Of a stretch of 64,000 nt of DNA, positions 1 to 8,627 are shown one piece after another. The notes beneath the pieces are model-generated. The model searched no databases and had not been told where the DNA came from. It saw only the letters and a program-made list of their open reading frames with translations. The DNA comes from Nocardioides sp. (GTDB lineage: Bacteria > Actinomycetota > Actinomycetes > Propionibacteriales > Nocardioidaceae): positions 1,550,001 to 1,614,000 of the forward strand of contig JBAOIH010000001.1 of assembly GCA_037045645.1 (NCBI GenBank). The letters are read 5' to 3'. The first letter of the stretch is position 1; each line of letters opens with the position of its first letter. A program made the translations under genes and the position numbers.

Positions 1-830
1 AGTGGGTGAGCTTGCGCTCCCCGGTGGTTGCGGCGAACTCGGACGCGGCTGGGCCGCGCTCCCCGGTGGTTGAGGAGCGAGCGTCTCGAAACCACCAGAT
101 CGATGATCTGCGCCGCCAACTCAAACACCATCCTTGCCACCGATGCCCCGAACGCGAGGAGCACGCTCGCTGGGCCGAGCGCTGGTTCAAACTTCACCGT
201 GACACCGAGACGTTGAGCCGACGCATCGAGCAGCGTACGAACACGGTGGCGCGCACCTTCGACCGCGTCTGCGACGTGCTGGCGTCACTGGACTACCTCA
301 CAGCGGCCGAGGGCGATCTTGCCGTGACCGAGCAGGGCAGGCACCTGATGCGCATCTATTCCGAGTGCGACCTGGTCGCCGCGGAGGCGATTCGCACGGG
401 TCTGCTCGACGAACTGCGTCCCAGCGAACTCGCGGGCGCGCTCTCGGTGCTCGCCTTCGAGGCTCGCCGCCCCGATGACAGCAACCCGCGGGTGCCGGGT
501 GGGCGGTTGAAGACTGCGATCGAGGGGCTCGAACGGCTCTGGGGTCAGTTGGCCTCGGTCGAACGCAGCCACAAACTCGACTTCTTGCGCGAACCGGACA
601 GGGGCTTCGCGTGGGCCGCCTATCGCTGGGCGGAGGGCGACGACCTCGACGACGTGCTCGACGTGACCGGGATGCCGGCCGGAGACTTCGTACGCGTGAT
701 GAAGCAGTTGGTGGACCTGTGCGGCCAGATCGCCGACGCCACCGGCGAGGACGCATCGTTGCGGGGCACCGCACGCGATGCCCGCGACCTGCTGCGTCGC
801 GGCGTGGTCGCGTACAGCGCCCTCGACTGA
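1..830 (+). CDS. helY: HelY-type DEAD/DEAH-box RNA helicase, 3' part (truncated by window edge)
   Basis: This is the C-terminal part of a Ski2-like superfamily 2 helicase of the actinobacterial HelY type, a cytoplasmic RNA/DNA unwinding enzyme. The two RecA-like motor domains lie outside the window. Visible are a linker, a Cys-containing stretch (HHPCHRCPE), the block NTVARTFDRVCDVL and a helical DSHCT-type C-terminus ending VVAYSALD. The frame is open to the left edge, with codons from base 3, so the GTG at 6 is probably an internal Val. The linker contains an in-frame dispersed repeat, described separately. The gene ends 51 bp from the convergent exonuclease gene. The family call rests on motif recall. 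Confidence 0.85.
   Translation, partial: WVSLRSPVVAANSDAAGPRSPVVEERASRNHQIDDLRRQLKHHPCHRCPEREEHARWAERWFKLHRDTETLSRRIEQRTNTVARTFDRVCDVLASLDYLTAAEGDLAVTEQGRHLMRIYSECDLVAAEAIRTGLLDELRPSELAGALSVLAFEARRPDDSNPRVPGGRLKTAIEGLERLWGQLASVERSHKLDFLREPDRGFAWAAYRWAEGDDLDDVLDVTGMPAGDFVRVMKQLVDLCGQIADATGEDASLRGTARDARDLLRRGVVAYSALD
14..96. repeat. Direct repeat plus palindromic element inside the helY linker
   Basis: The 17-base string GCGCTCCCCGGTGGTTG occurs at 14-30 and again at 56-72, spaced by 42 bases and so in frame; it encodes RSPVV twice. The second copy continues into an inverted repeat with arms GGTGGTT (65-71) and AACCACC (90-96) around a GAGGAGCGAGCG-like core. From memory, elements reading GGTGGTT-GAGGAGCGAGCG-AAACCACC are dispersed through many actinobacterial genomes. 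Here the element lies in coding sequence without breaking the frame. Confidence 0.6.
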
Positions 831-881
831 CCTGTCGCATCTGCTCCGCGAGAGGCCGCCGACCTGTCGCGTTTGCACCGG

Positions 882-1802
882 CTAGCGCGAGGACATCGCC
901 TCGACGACCCGGGCTAGGGGCGATTCGAGATTCCAGCGCTCGCTGAGCTCGAGGAGGCGGGCGTGATCAACCGGCGTGTGCGGCAGACGCGAGTCGTACG
1001 ACCCCAGGTCGAGGCCGCGTGCCACCGCCACCACCTCGGGTGCCACGGCCAGATAGTCCAGCGCGGCCGAGATCTTGCTGCGTGGTCCAGCGGCCAACTC
1101 GGCGGCCGGATCGGACAAAGCCGCGACGATGCCGTCGATGTCCCCGAACTTCCGCAACAGACTGGCCGCGGTCTTCTCCCCGACTCCGGCAACGCCGGGC
1201 AACCCATCGGATGCGTCGCCGCGCAGGGTGGCGAAGTCGGCATACTGACGTGCGTCGATGCCGTACTTCTCCCGCACGACGTCATTGGTGATGCGTTCGT
1301 GGCGCCCCACGCCGCGGGCGATATAGAGCACGCGCACCTCGCGCTCGTCATCGACCAACTGGAAGAGGTCGCGGTCGCCGGTGACGATGTCGGCCGGCAT
1401 GGTGGCGGTCGTGGCAAGGGTGCCGATCACGTCATCGGCCTCATAACCATCCGCGCCCACGACGCAGATCCCCAGCGCGACGAGCACGTCGAGGATGATC
1501 GGGAGTTGCGCTTCAAGAGGATCAGGCACCTCCTCAATATCGGGTGCCGGCCCCGGGACGACCTGCACGACGCGATGCGCCTTGTAGGAGGGGATCAGGT
1601 CTACCCGCCACTGTGGTCGCCAGTCGTTGTCCCACGCACAGACGAGATCCGTCGGTTCGTACTCCTTGACCAGACGGGCAATGAAGTCGATCAGACCGCG
1701 CACCGCGTTGACGTTGGTCCCGTCTTTCGCCAGGACTTCCGGAACTCCGTAATAGGCTCGGAAATACATCGAGGCGGTGTCGAGGAGGAGGATGCTAGGC
1801 AT
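882..1802 (-). CDS. 5'-3' exonuclease (PIN/FEN-like), DNA polymerase I N-terminal type
   Basis: This is a stand-alone 5'-3' exonuclease of 306 residues, a cytoplasmic flap/5'-end nuclease of the family that forms the N-terminal domain of DNA polymerase I. The N-terminus ILLLDTASMYFRAYYG carries the first metal-binding Asp. Further acidic metal ligands appear in YEADDVIG (about 120-127) and TGDRDLFQLV (about 141-150). The helix-hairpin-helix segment DGLPGVAGVGEKTAASLL (about 199-216) is the DNA-binding element. ATG at 1802 gives the usual family length. It is convergent with helY; the divergent secreted-protein gene starts about 50 bp upstream. This is probably the actinobacterial accessory exonuclease rather than part of PolA, because no polymerase domain follows. 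Confidence 0.9.
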   Translation of the reverse strand: MPSILLLDTASMYFRAYYGVPEVLAKDGTNVNAVRGLIDFIARLVKEYEPTDLVCAWDNDWRPQWRVDLIPSYKAHRVVQVVPGPAPDIEEVPDPLEAQLPIILDVLVALGICVVGADGYEADDVIGTLATTATMPADIVTGDRDLFQLVDDEREVRVLYIARGVGRHERITNDVVREKYGIDARQYADFATLRGDASDGLPGVAGVGEKTAASLLRKFGDIDGIVAALSDPAAELAAGPRSKISAALDYLAVAPEVVAVARGLDLGSYDSRLPHTPVDHARLLELSERWNLESPLARVVEAMSSR

Positions 1803-1854
1803 GCGGGCATCTTGCCAGCCTCAAGCACATCGTCTCAGGGAGCCATCTACGCCA

Positions 1855-2892
1855 ATGCCGCGAAGAGTTGTTGCCGCCGTCCTGGTAGCGCTGGTTTGCA
1901 CCGTCTTGCCCACGCATGCCACCGCCGACGTGCTGACTGACCCGGTGCGACTGAGCGTCAACGGGCCGGCCCGGCAACTTGCGGCGGGAACCACTGTGGT
2001 GCTCCGGGTGCCAAAGGCAGGTTCGCGAACGCTGTTCGCGTGGGATGGGGCACGGGCACGGGTGTCGTACGCCGGAAAGCACGTCTTTGTGAACGCCACC
2101 TCTGTCGTGGCCGAGCCCGGCGAGCCGGTGAAGGTGGCTGGCGAGAGCCAGTGGCCGAGGCGAGCGTTGCGCCCTGGTGAGAGTGTTCTGGTGCGATTCG
2201 CCACGGCCGCCAGGGTGCAGCTTTCGAAGCCGGATTCGCGATCGGCCCGGCTGGACGGCCCTGCCGTGAAGTTGGACAACAGCATCGCGGGGCGTGAGCA
2301 CAGGATCCGGGTCAGGATCATTGCTGGCACCTGGGTCTCGTTACAGGGGTACGCACCCCTCAGCGACGATGTCTCCCTACGCAGGGCGAATGGATCCCTG
2401 GTGCCGCCGACCGCCGAGAACTTGTGGCCGATCAAAAGGACGGGGACGTACGCCTTCCACGTGCGTCCCGATCGTGCTCGTGCGCGCCTCGCCCAGCTTA
2501 AGGTGCGGGTGCGTTCTGCTGTCGAACTGCCGGAGCTCGTGATCGGAGTTCCACGCCCGATCTCGGTCCGCGAACCCGACCGCGTGGTGGTGGCACCGTT
2601 CTCATTCCCCGACCCTGCCGGGGAAGCCCGACTCGTGGCAACGGGCTCCACCTTTCCCGGCACTTGGCTCGCCACCATCCAAGCGCGCCATGTGGTGGGC
2701 TGCTCGATCCTGGCCGGGTCAACGTGCAATGAGCAGACTTCTGCGTGGATCAACGAACGGCGCTTGGTGTCCGACTGGATCTATCGGCCACCCAACCTCA
2801 CCAGGGCGTGGGCTGTGGTGCTCACGCCCGAAGCGACCGGCACGATCGAGTTGACAGTTGCGTTCAGGGCGTGGGGAACTCGAGCCGATTAG
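1855..2892 (+). CDS. Secreted protein of unknown function
   Basis: The predicted protein has 345 residues and I do not recognise a family. ATG at 1855 opens a clear signal peptide: basic MPRR, a hydrophobic core VVAAVLVALVCTVLP, then an A-T-A-like cleavage site around residue 24. The frame is also open from 1777, but that longer start would bury the signal sequence and overlap the divergent exonuclease start. The mature part is rich in Val and beta-strand-like segments, with a Cys pair late in the protein (near VVGCSILAGSTCNEQ), which suggests an exported domain stabilised by a disulfide. It ends 10 bp before the Lrp-type regulator on the same strand, so the two may be cotranscribed. Confidence 0.65.
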   Translation: MPRRVVAAVLVALVCTVLPTHATADVLTDPVRLSVNGPARQLAAGTTVVLRVPKAGSRTLFAWDGARARVSYAGKHVFVNATSVVAEPGEPVKVAGESQWPRRALRPGESVLVRFATAARVQLSKPDSRSARLDGPAVKLDNSIAGREHRIRVRIIAGTWVSLQGYAPLSDDVSLRRANGSLVPPTAENLWPIKRTGTYAFHVRPDRARARLAQLKVRVRSAVELPELVIGVPRPISVREPDRVVVAPFSFPDPAGEARLVATGSTFPGTWLATIQARHVVGCSILAGSTCNEQTSAWINERRLVSDWIYRPPNLTRAWAVVLTPEATGTIELTVAFRAWGTRAD

Positions 2893-2902
2893 GCTCACGA
2901 TC

Positions 2903-3343
2903 GTGGAGAAGACCGATCGCCAGATCCTGACCTTGCTGGCCGAGGACGGACGGATGTCGTTTACCGACCTCGGAAAGGCGACGGGGCTGTCGACCTCAGC
3001 GGTGCACCAACGGGTGAAGCGGCTGGAGGAGCGCGGCCTGATCGTGGGGTATGCCGCGCGTGTGGATCTCGCGGAGATGGGTCTGCCGCTGACCGCGTTC
3101 GTGTCGATCACGCCGATCGATGCCGCCCAGCCCGATGACTATCCCGAAAGGCTGCGCGGGATCGAGGCGATCGAATCCTGCTGGTCGGTGGCGGGAGAGG
3201 AGTCGTACATCTTGAAGATCCGGGTCGCCAAGCCGACTGATCTGGAAGATCTGTTGGGCCGGATCCGATCCTCGGCCAATGTCAGCACGCGTACGACCAT
3301 CGTGTTGTCCACGCCTTACGAGGACCGCTCGGTCCTAGGCTGA
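2903..3343 (+). CDS. Lrp/AsnC-family transcriptional regulator
   Basis: This is a 146-residue regulator of the feast/famine type. An N-terminal winged helix-turn-helix (MEKTDRQILTLLAEDGRMSF, then LGKATGLSTSAVHQRVKRLEERGLI, about residues 17-45) binds DNA. The C-terminal RAM/AsnC domain (VDLAEMGLPLTAFVSI onwards) binds amino-acid effectors and oligomerises. GTG at 2903 was chosen because it gives the normal family start and lies 10 bp after the previous stop; the open frame back to 2858 overlaps the upstream gene. It is convergent with the threonine aldolase operon 30 bp downstream, so an amino-acid-responsive link to that operon is conceivable but not shown. Confidence 0.9.
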   Translation: MEKTDRQILTLLAEDGRMSFTDLGKATGLSTSAVHQRVKRLEERGLIVGYAARVDLAEMGLPLTAFVSITPIDAAQPDDYPERLRGIEAIESCWSVAGEESYILKIRVAKPTDLEDLLGRIRSSANVSTRTTIVLSTPYEDRSVLG

Positions 3344-3373
3344 GCCCGAACTCAACACCCAGACAGGGCCAAC

Positions 3374-4447
3374 TCAACGGGAGGCGGCGGCCCGCACAGC
3401 CGCCACGAAAGCGTCCACGTCTGCCTCGGTGGTGTCGAAGGAGCACATCCACCGCCGCTCACCTCGGGAGGCGTCCCAGTCATAGAAGCGGAACTGCGAG
3501 CGTACGGTCTCCGCTACCTCGTCGGAGGTGATGGCAAAGACTGCATTGGCCTGCACCGGCTGGGTGATCTCCACACCGGGTACGCCAGCAAGGCCGGCAG
3601 CCAGGCGCGCGGCCATCTCGTTCGCGTGCGACGCGGACCGCAACCACAGGTCGTCGCCCCACAGCGCGATCAACTGCGCTGACACAAACCGCATCTTGGA
3701 GGCCAGTTGCATGCTGAGTTTGCGCAGGTAGATCAGGCCGTCGGCATGGTCGGACAGCGAGACCACGGCCTCACCGAAGATCAGACCGTTCTTGGTGCCG
3801 CCCAAGGACACGATGTCGACGCCCACGTCCGTCGTGATCGCCGAGAGGGGGACCCCGAGAGACGCAGCGGCGTTGGCAATGCGGGATCCGTCCATGTGGA
3901 CGGCCATGCCGTTCTCGTGTGCGAAATCGGTGATCGCCTCGATCTCGTCAGGGGTATACACCGTGCCGAGTTCGGTGCTCTGAGTGATCGACACCGCGAG
4001 CGGCTGGGCCCGGTGTTCGTCGCCCCAGCCCCAGGCCTCCTTGGCGATCAGTTCGGGGGTGAGTTTGCCGGCGGGGGCATAGACCGGGAGCAGTTTCATG
4101 CCGCCCATCCGCTCGGGCGCGCCGTTCTCGTCGCAGTGAATGTGCGCGTTCGTCGAGCACACCACCGCACCCCAGCGCGGCAGCAACGACTGCAGGGCCA
4201 CCACGTTTGCCCCGGTGCCGTTGAAGACCGGGAAGACGTCGACTGGCTGGCCAAAGTGTCCCGCAAGCACCGAGTGCAAGCGTTCGGTGTAGACGTCCTC
4301 GCCGTACGCGACCTGGTGACCGTCGTTTGCCTCTGCCAAGGCCGCGAGCACCTCGGGGTGCACGCCGGAGTAGTTGTCGGAGGCGAACGTACGGATCTCG
4401 GGGTCGTGCAGCCTGGTCACGCCCGTATTCTTGCGCGACTCGGTCAC
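3374..4447 (-). CDS. ltaE: Low-specificity L-threonine aldolase (PLP-dependent)
   Basis: This fold-type I PLP enzyme of 357 residues splits threonine, allo-threonine or related beta-hydroxy amino acids into glycine and an aldehyde in the cytoplasm. The active-site lysine is in VSLGGTKNGL (about K219). The Asp-Arg pair contacting the cofactor is in HMDGSRIANA (about 185-194), and the early SDNYSGVHP motif is typical of the family. GTG at 4447 overlaps the stop of the upstream SDR gene (GTGA), showing translational coupling. It is the last gene of a minus-strand operon DUF6421 protein, SDR, aldolase. The true substrate may be another beta-hydroxy amino acid fixed by the pathway of its two partners. 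Confidence 0.88.
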   Translation of the reverse strand: MTESRKNTGVTRLHDPEIRTFASDNYSGVHPEVLAALAEANDGHQVAYGEDVYTERLHSVLAGHFGQPVDVFPVFNGTGANVVALQSLLPRWGAVVCSTNAHIHCDENGAPERMGGMKLLPVYAPAGKLTPELIAKEAWGWGDEHRAQPLAVSITQSTELGTVYTPDEIEAITDFAHENGMAVHMDGSRIANAAASLGVPLSAITTDVGVDIVSLGGTKNGLIFGEAVVSLSDHADGLIYLRKLSMQLASKMRFVSAQLIALWGDDLWLRSASHANEMAARLAAGLAGVPGVEITQPVQANAVFAITSDEVAETVRSQFRFYDWDASRGERRWMCSFDTTEADVDAFVAAVRAAASR

Positions 4448-5158
4448 GAGGCGCCCGTCAGGTCGAGCCGCGCACCATTGATCAGGGCCGCGTCGGCGTC
4501 GAGGAGGCGTACGAACTCCTGCGCCAAGTCGCGCACGTCGGTGAACCCGGGGAACTGCTTGTCAGGGTCGGCAGCGCGCATCGCGTCGTGGACGAGCGCC
4601 TTGATCACCAGCACCGTCGAGGCAGCGCGCAGATCGGATCCTTGGAAGCTTGGCGAACGAAGCGGCCAACGCCTGCATCCACGTCTCGGATGCGGCCTTG
4701 GCCATCGCATAGTTGGCCCCGCCCGGGGTCGGCTTCTTCGCGGCGGTCGCCGACACGATGAACGCACGTCCCGCAGGGGAGGCCACCAGGTCGTCGTGGA
4801 ACTCGCGCGTCGTGTGCCGCAAGGTGTCGATCAACAGTGTGGACAGGAACTCCCAGTCCTCGTCGGTGTTGGCGGTGAAGCCCTTGCCACCACGCCAGCC
4901 GCCGATCAGGTGCACCAAGACGTCCACCGAGCCGTGGTCGGCGCGGATGCGAGCACCCAACTGCGCGGCTCCCTCGCGTGTGGAGACGTCGGCTGCGTAC
5001 GACGCGACTCCCTCGATAGCGGGCGCTTGAAGGTCGACTGCGCAGACCGTACGCCCGGTGTCGCGGATCGCTTCGACAGCGGCCCGGCCGGCTGCACCAC
5101 CGGCTCCGACGACCACGACTACGGGCTCGCGACTTGGCTCGACCGCCTGGGGGCTCAC
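4444..5158 (-). CDS. Short-chain dehydrogenase/reductase, with apparent +1 frameshift
   Basis: This is an NAD(P)-dependent SDR of about 237 residues if the frame is repaired. GTG at 5158 overlaps the stop of the DUF6421 gene (GTGA). The nucleotide-binding glycine motif is VVVVVGAGGAAGRAAVEAI, followed by DVLVHLIGGWRGG and a catalytic S...Y-x3-K region (FIVSATAAKKPTPG, then NYAMAKAASE). The first frame loses homology after AASFAK; the second frame resumes at GSDLRAASTVLVIKAL and runs to DLTGAS. The break is at the AAGCTT at 4646-4651, where removing one base joins the two halves as ASFQGSDLRAAS. Either a one-base insertion, or a consensus error, has split the gene. Confidence 0.75.
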
Positions 5159-6975
5159 GCGGTGATCCCGGCCGTCGACTCGATCACGTCGCCCATCTTC
5201 TTGCTGAGAGCCTCGAAGAACATCGACAGCGGGAACTCGTCGTCGAGCACCGCGTCGGTCATCTCCTTGAGCGGTCCGGTGAGGGGCAGCGCGGACTTGC
5301 CCTGCGCCCACACCGACGCCGGGTGCGGCTCGACGACCGACGACACCAACTCGTACGCCGCCAGCCAGTGCGAGATCTTCGGTCGGTCGATGGAGCGCCA
5401 GTAGAGGTCCTCGATCGCCTCGCCCAACGCGAGCACGTGCTCGGCGACCCGATCCCACTCGATCGTGAGCCGGTTGTCGGTCCAGTGCAGCACCCGCGCC
5501 TGGTGCAGCCAGGCGAAGAGCAACTGCCCGCCGAGACCGTCGTAGTTGCGCACTCGCGAACCGGTGATGGAGAAGCGGAAGATCCGGTCGAACAACACGG
5601 CGTACTGCACCAGCCGCGCGTGCGGCACGCCTTCGGCCTCCAGTTTCACCGACTCACGGAAGGCGGTGAGATCGCAACGCAACTCCTCCAGCGAATAGAG
5701 GAAGTACGGCATCCGCTGCTTGATCATGAAGGGGTCGAACGGGAGGTCACCACGCATGTGGGTGCGGTCGTGGATCAGGTCCCACATCACGAAGGTCTCT
5801 TCGGTGAGTGCTTGGTCGGTGAGCATCCGCGCCGCGTCGGGCGGAAGCGCCAAGCGGGTCACCCGAGCCGCCTCGGCGAGCACCCGGCGGAAGCGAGCAG
5901 CCTCGCGGTCTTGGAAGATCGCCCCCCACGTGAACTCCGGCACCGCCCGCATCGCCACCGTCTCGGGGAACAGCACGGCCGAGTGCGTGTCGTACCCAGG
6001 CGTGAAGTCGAGGAACCGGATCGAGAGGAAGAGCTTGTTGGAGTACGCGCCCGCCTCCAGGTCGGCGATGAACTCGGGCCAGATCACCTCGATCAGCACG
6101 GCCTCGAAGAGGCGGTCGGGGGAGCCGTTCTGGGTGTACATCGGGAACAGCACGAGGTGCTTCATTCCGTCACGGCGCTCGGCGGCCGGCGCGAAGGCCA
6201 CGATCGAGTCGTAGAAGTCGGGGACACCGAACCCGCCGGCAACCCAGGCATCGAGATCCTTGGAGAGGGCAGCGAAGTAGTCGGCATCGTGCGCGAACGT
6301 GGGCGCCAGCGAGACCAGGTCGGAGTCGATCCTGGTGACCAGCGCGCGGGCGCGAGCGTGATGTTCGACCGACGGGATCGATCCGTCCTTGATCTGCATC
6401 TCGCGCAGTTCCAGCACGGCGTTCTTGAGGTCGAGCCAGGCGGGGTCCATCGCGACGGAGGAACCGGTGCTCTCGACCGTACGACGGCGAGCGGCGTGGA
6501 AGATCGCCATCTCCAGCAGTGCGGGGCTGCCGGACGCACCCAGGAGCACAACCCGACCGTCGCCGCACGAGCCGTGGGCCGCGACCACGTTCGCGCCGGC
6601 GCGCAGGAGTGCGGTGAATTCTCCGGCGTACGCGGTGTGCGACGTCAGGGCCGAGACGTCGACTCGCGCGAGCAGGTCCTCGTCGGGCCACGCGGTCTCC
6701 GCCTGCGCTCGCGTGCAGACACTCGTGGGCGTCACGTGGGCGGTCGCACCCAGCAGGGCGAGTCCCTCGGGAGCTCCCACCGCCACCAGGCCGAGACCGC
6801 CGACGACAGCCTGCGCCACCTCGGGCGAGACGGCTGCAGGCGCTCCGACGACGATCACATCGGCGTCGCCGAGCGCCTCGACGACTCGGATCCCACGAGG
6901 GGTCAGGGTGTCCCGGATCGACTCGCGGGTGGGCGCGTCGAAACCGAGCATGAGCAGGCGCGGAAAGCGGTTCAC
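5155..6975 (-). CDS. DUF6421-family protein with N-terminal extra domain
   Basis: This large cytoplasmic protein (about 606 residues from GTG 6975) has an unknown function. The C-terminal two thirds match what I recall as the actinobacterial DUF6421 family. Strongly conserved-looking blocks are LVLFPMYTQNGSPDRLFEAV, RFLDFTPGYDTHSAVLFPET, FTWGAIFQDREAARF, VMWDLIHDRTHMRGDLPFDP and MIKQRMPYFLYSLEELRCDL. The HDRTH and acidic residues could form a metal site (inference). The first ~180 residues look like a separate small domain (RLLMLGFDAPTRESI, then DADVIVVGAP). It heads the operon with an SDR and a threonine aldolase, joined by overlapping GTGA junctions, which points to a shared oxidation plus C-C cleavage pathway. 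The start is uncertain: GTG 7020 is also in frame. Confidence 0.75.
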   Translation of the reverse strand: MNRFPRLLMLGFDAPTRESIRDTLTPRGIRVVEALGDADVIVVGAPAAVSPEVAQAVVGGLGLVAVGAPEGLALLGATAHVTPTSVCTRAQAETAWPDEDLLARVDVSALTSHTAYAGEFTALLRAGANVVAAHGSCGDGRVVLLGASGSPALLEMAIFHAARRRTVESTGSSVAMDPAWLDLKNAVLELREMQIKDGSIPSVEHHARARALVTRIDSDLVSLAPTFAHDADYFAALSKDLDAWVAGGFGVPDFYDSIVAFAPAAERRDGMKHLVLFPMYTQNGSPDRLFEAVLIEVIWPEFIADLEAGAYSNKLFLSIRFLDFTPGYDTHSAVLFPETVAMRAVPEFTWGAIFQDREAARFRRVLAEAARVTRLALPPDAARMLTDQALTEETFVMWDLIHDRTHMRGDLPFDPFMIKQRMPYFLYSLEELRCDLTAFRESVKLEAEGVPHARLVQYAVLFDRIFRFSITGSRVRNYDGLGGQLLFAWLHQARVLHWTDNRLTIEWDRVAEHVLALGEAIEDLYWRSIDRPKISHWLAAYELVSSVVEPHPASVWAQGKSALPLTGPLKEMTDAVLDDEFPLSMFFEALSKKMGDVIESTAGITA

Positions 6976-7121
6976 GAGGCAGGTTCCTTCGAACGAGCCG
7001 GGATGCGACCCCGGCGACAATTACACTGGTTCGAGGCTAACAGCACCGCATGATATGGCTCCAACTCGCGCGCGAGCCGCAAATCTTTCGGAGCAGGCGT
7101 ACCAGGTGGCAGTCTTCTCCC

Positions 7122-8627
7122 GTGTCCGCACCCCTTCGCCTCGTCGGTGCTCGCGTGCTCGTGCCCGACGGCGGGCTCACCCCCGCCGACGTCGTCATCA
7201 CCGGCGACCGGATCGCGCACGTAGGGCCTCCCGGCTCGGGGGAGTCGTACGACTCGGCGACCCGAGTAGACCTGCACGACGCCGTCATCCTCCCGGCGTT
7301 CGTCGACGCACACGTGCATACGGTGCAGACCGGGCAAGCACTCGACGGACTCGACCTGACGGGGATCGCCTCGCGGGAGGCGACACTGGATGCCGTCGCA
7401 GCACACGTACGCCACGCGCCACGCCAGCGCGTGCATGTCGCTGCCGGTTGGGACGAGACCCTGTGGGCAGACCCGATGCCGCTGGCCGCGTCGGAGTTGG
7501 AGCGCGCCGCTCCTGGCGTCGCGATCCTGCTGTCGCGCATCGACGGGCACAGCGCGGTCGCATCGGCACCGTTGTTGGATCTGGTGCCTCGCGCTCGTAC
7601 CGCCGACGGCTACAGCCCCGACGGACGCGTCGAACGGGCAGCCAAACTGGAGCTCACGCTGGCACTGAACGAACTAGTCGGTCCGGACGACCGGCTCGAA
7701 TCGGCACGTGTCGCGATGCGGGAGATGAAGCGCCAGGGGATCGCTGCGTTCCACGAAGCAGCGGCACCGCACATCGGTCCGGAGTACGAACTCGACCTGG
7801 TGCGACAGGCCGCGGGCGAGGCCGGACTGGACGCACGGCTCTATTGGGGCGAGGCCATGGCCTTCGAGAAGGTGGCGGCACTGGGGGTCGCCGGACTCGC
7901 CGGTGACCTCAACGCAGACGGCGCTCTGGGCTCACGCACCGCGGCCCTGCGCACGCCGTACGCCGATCGGGACGCACTGTGCGGGCACGCCTTCCTCGAC
8001 GCAGAGCGCATCGCCGAGCACGTCGTCGGCTGCACCACGCGAGGCTTCCAAGCCGGTTTCCACTGCATCGGCGAGGCCGCACTCGACGCGATCGGTGCAG
8101 GTTTCGCCCGCGCCGAGGCCTCGCTGGGCACGCAGGCGCTGCGACGCGCCCGGCACCGCTTGGAGCATGTCGAGATGGCGTCCCCGGACGTCCTTGCCGT
8201 GCTGGCGCGCTGCGGCGTCGTGGCAAGCGTGCAACCCATGTTCGACGCGCTCTGGGGTGGCCCGGACGCGATGTACGCGGACCGGGTCGGCTCGCGCTGG
8301 GCCGATCTCAACCGGTTCGCAGATCACCGCGCCGCGGGCCTGACGCTGGCGTTCGGCTCCGACGCGCCCGTGACCGCGCTCGGCCCGTGGGATGCGATCG
8401 CCGCGGCGACGTCACACCGTACGCCTGGGCAGTCGCTGAGCCTGGCGGACGCGATCCGGGCTCATACGCAGGGAGGGTGGCGCGCCGCCCGGGTGGACGA
8501 TGCGGGCGAGATCCGAGAGGGACAGCGCGCCTACCTCGCGGCCTGGGATGCGGTCGAACTCTCGCCCGGTATGCGCCCTGACCTGGTCGCTCTGTTCGCT
8601 GCCGGACGAGCCCTGGACGTCCCTTAG
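7122..8627 (+). CDS. YtcJ-like metal-dependent amidohydrolase (amidohydrolase_3)
   Basis: This is a 501-residue amidohydrolase-superfamily enzyme of the YtcJ/exoenzyme-regulatory type, hydrolysing an unidentified cyclic amide or N-acyl substrate in the cytoplasm. The metal-binding HxH is in FVDAHVHTVQTG (H64, H66). Later ligands are the His in GFHCIGEAALDA, the His in RHRLEHVEMAS and the Asp in LAFGSDAPVTALGPW. The beta-sandwich N-terminus LVGARVLVPDGG is typical. GTG at 7122 (MSAPLRLVG) fits the family start; the frame is open back to 7050 but that stretch has no family features. The gene is divergent from the DUF6421 operon, with about 150 bp of shared promoter space. Confidence 0.85.
   Translation: MSAPLRLVGARVLVPDGGLTPADVVITGDRIAHVGPPGSGESYDSATRVDLHDAVILPAFVDAHVHTVQTGQALDGLDLTGIASREATLDAVAAHVRHAPRQRVHVAAGWDETLWADPMPLAASELERAAPGVAILLSRIDGHSAVASAPLLDLVPRARTADGYSPDGRVERAAKLELTLALNELVGPDDRLESARVAMREMKRQGIAAFHEAAAPHIGPEYELDLVRQAAGEAGLDARLYWGEAMAFEKVAALGVAGLAGDLNADGALGSRTAALRTPYADRDALCGHAFLDAERIAEHVVGCTTRGFQAGFHCIGEAALDAIGAGFARAEASLGTQALRRARHRLEHVEMASPDVLAVLARCGVVASVQPMFDALWGGPDAMYADRVGSRWADLNRFADHRAAGLTLAFGSDAPVTALGPWDAIAAATSHRTPGQSLSLADAIRAHTQGGWRAARVDDAGEIREGQRAYLAAWDAVELSPGMRPDLVALFAAGRALDVP

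Noticed and set aside
834..881. Direct repeat GACCTGTCGC in the helY-exonuclease gap
   Set aside because: Only two short copies in a 51-bp convergent spacer; too little to call an element.
5134..7053. 639-codon open frame on the plus strand opposite the DUF6421 gene
   Set aside because: It is a codon-bias shadow: its product is His/Arg/Gly-rich without any family motif, while the minus strand encodes a clear conserved protein.
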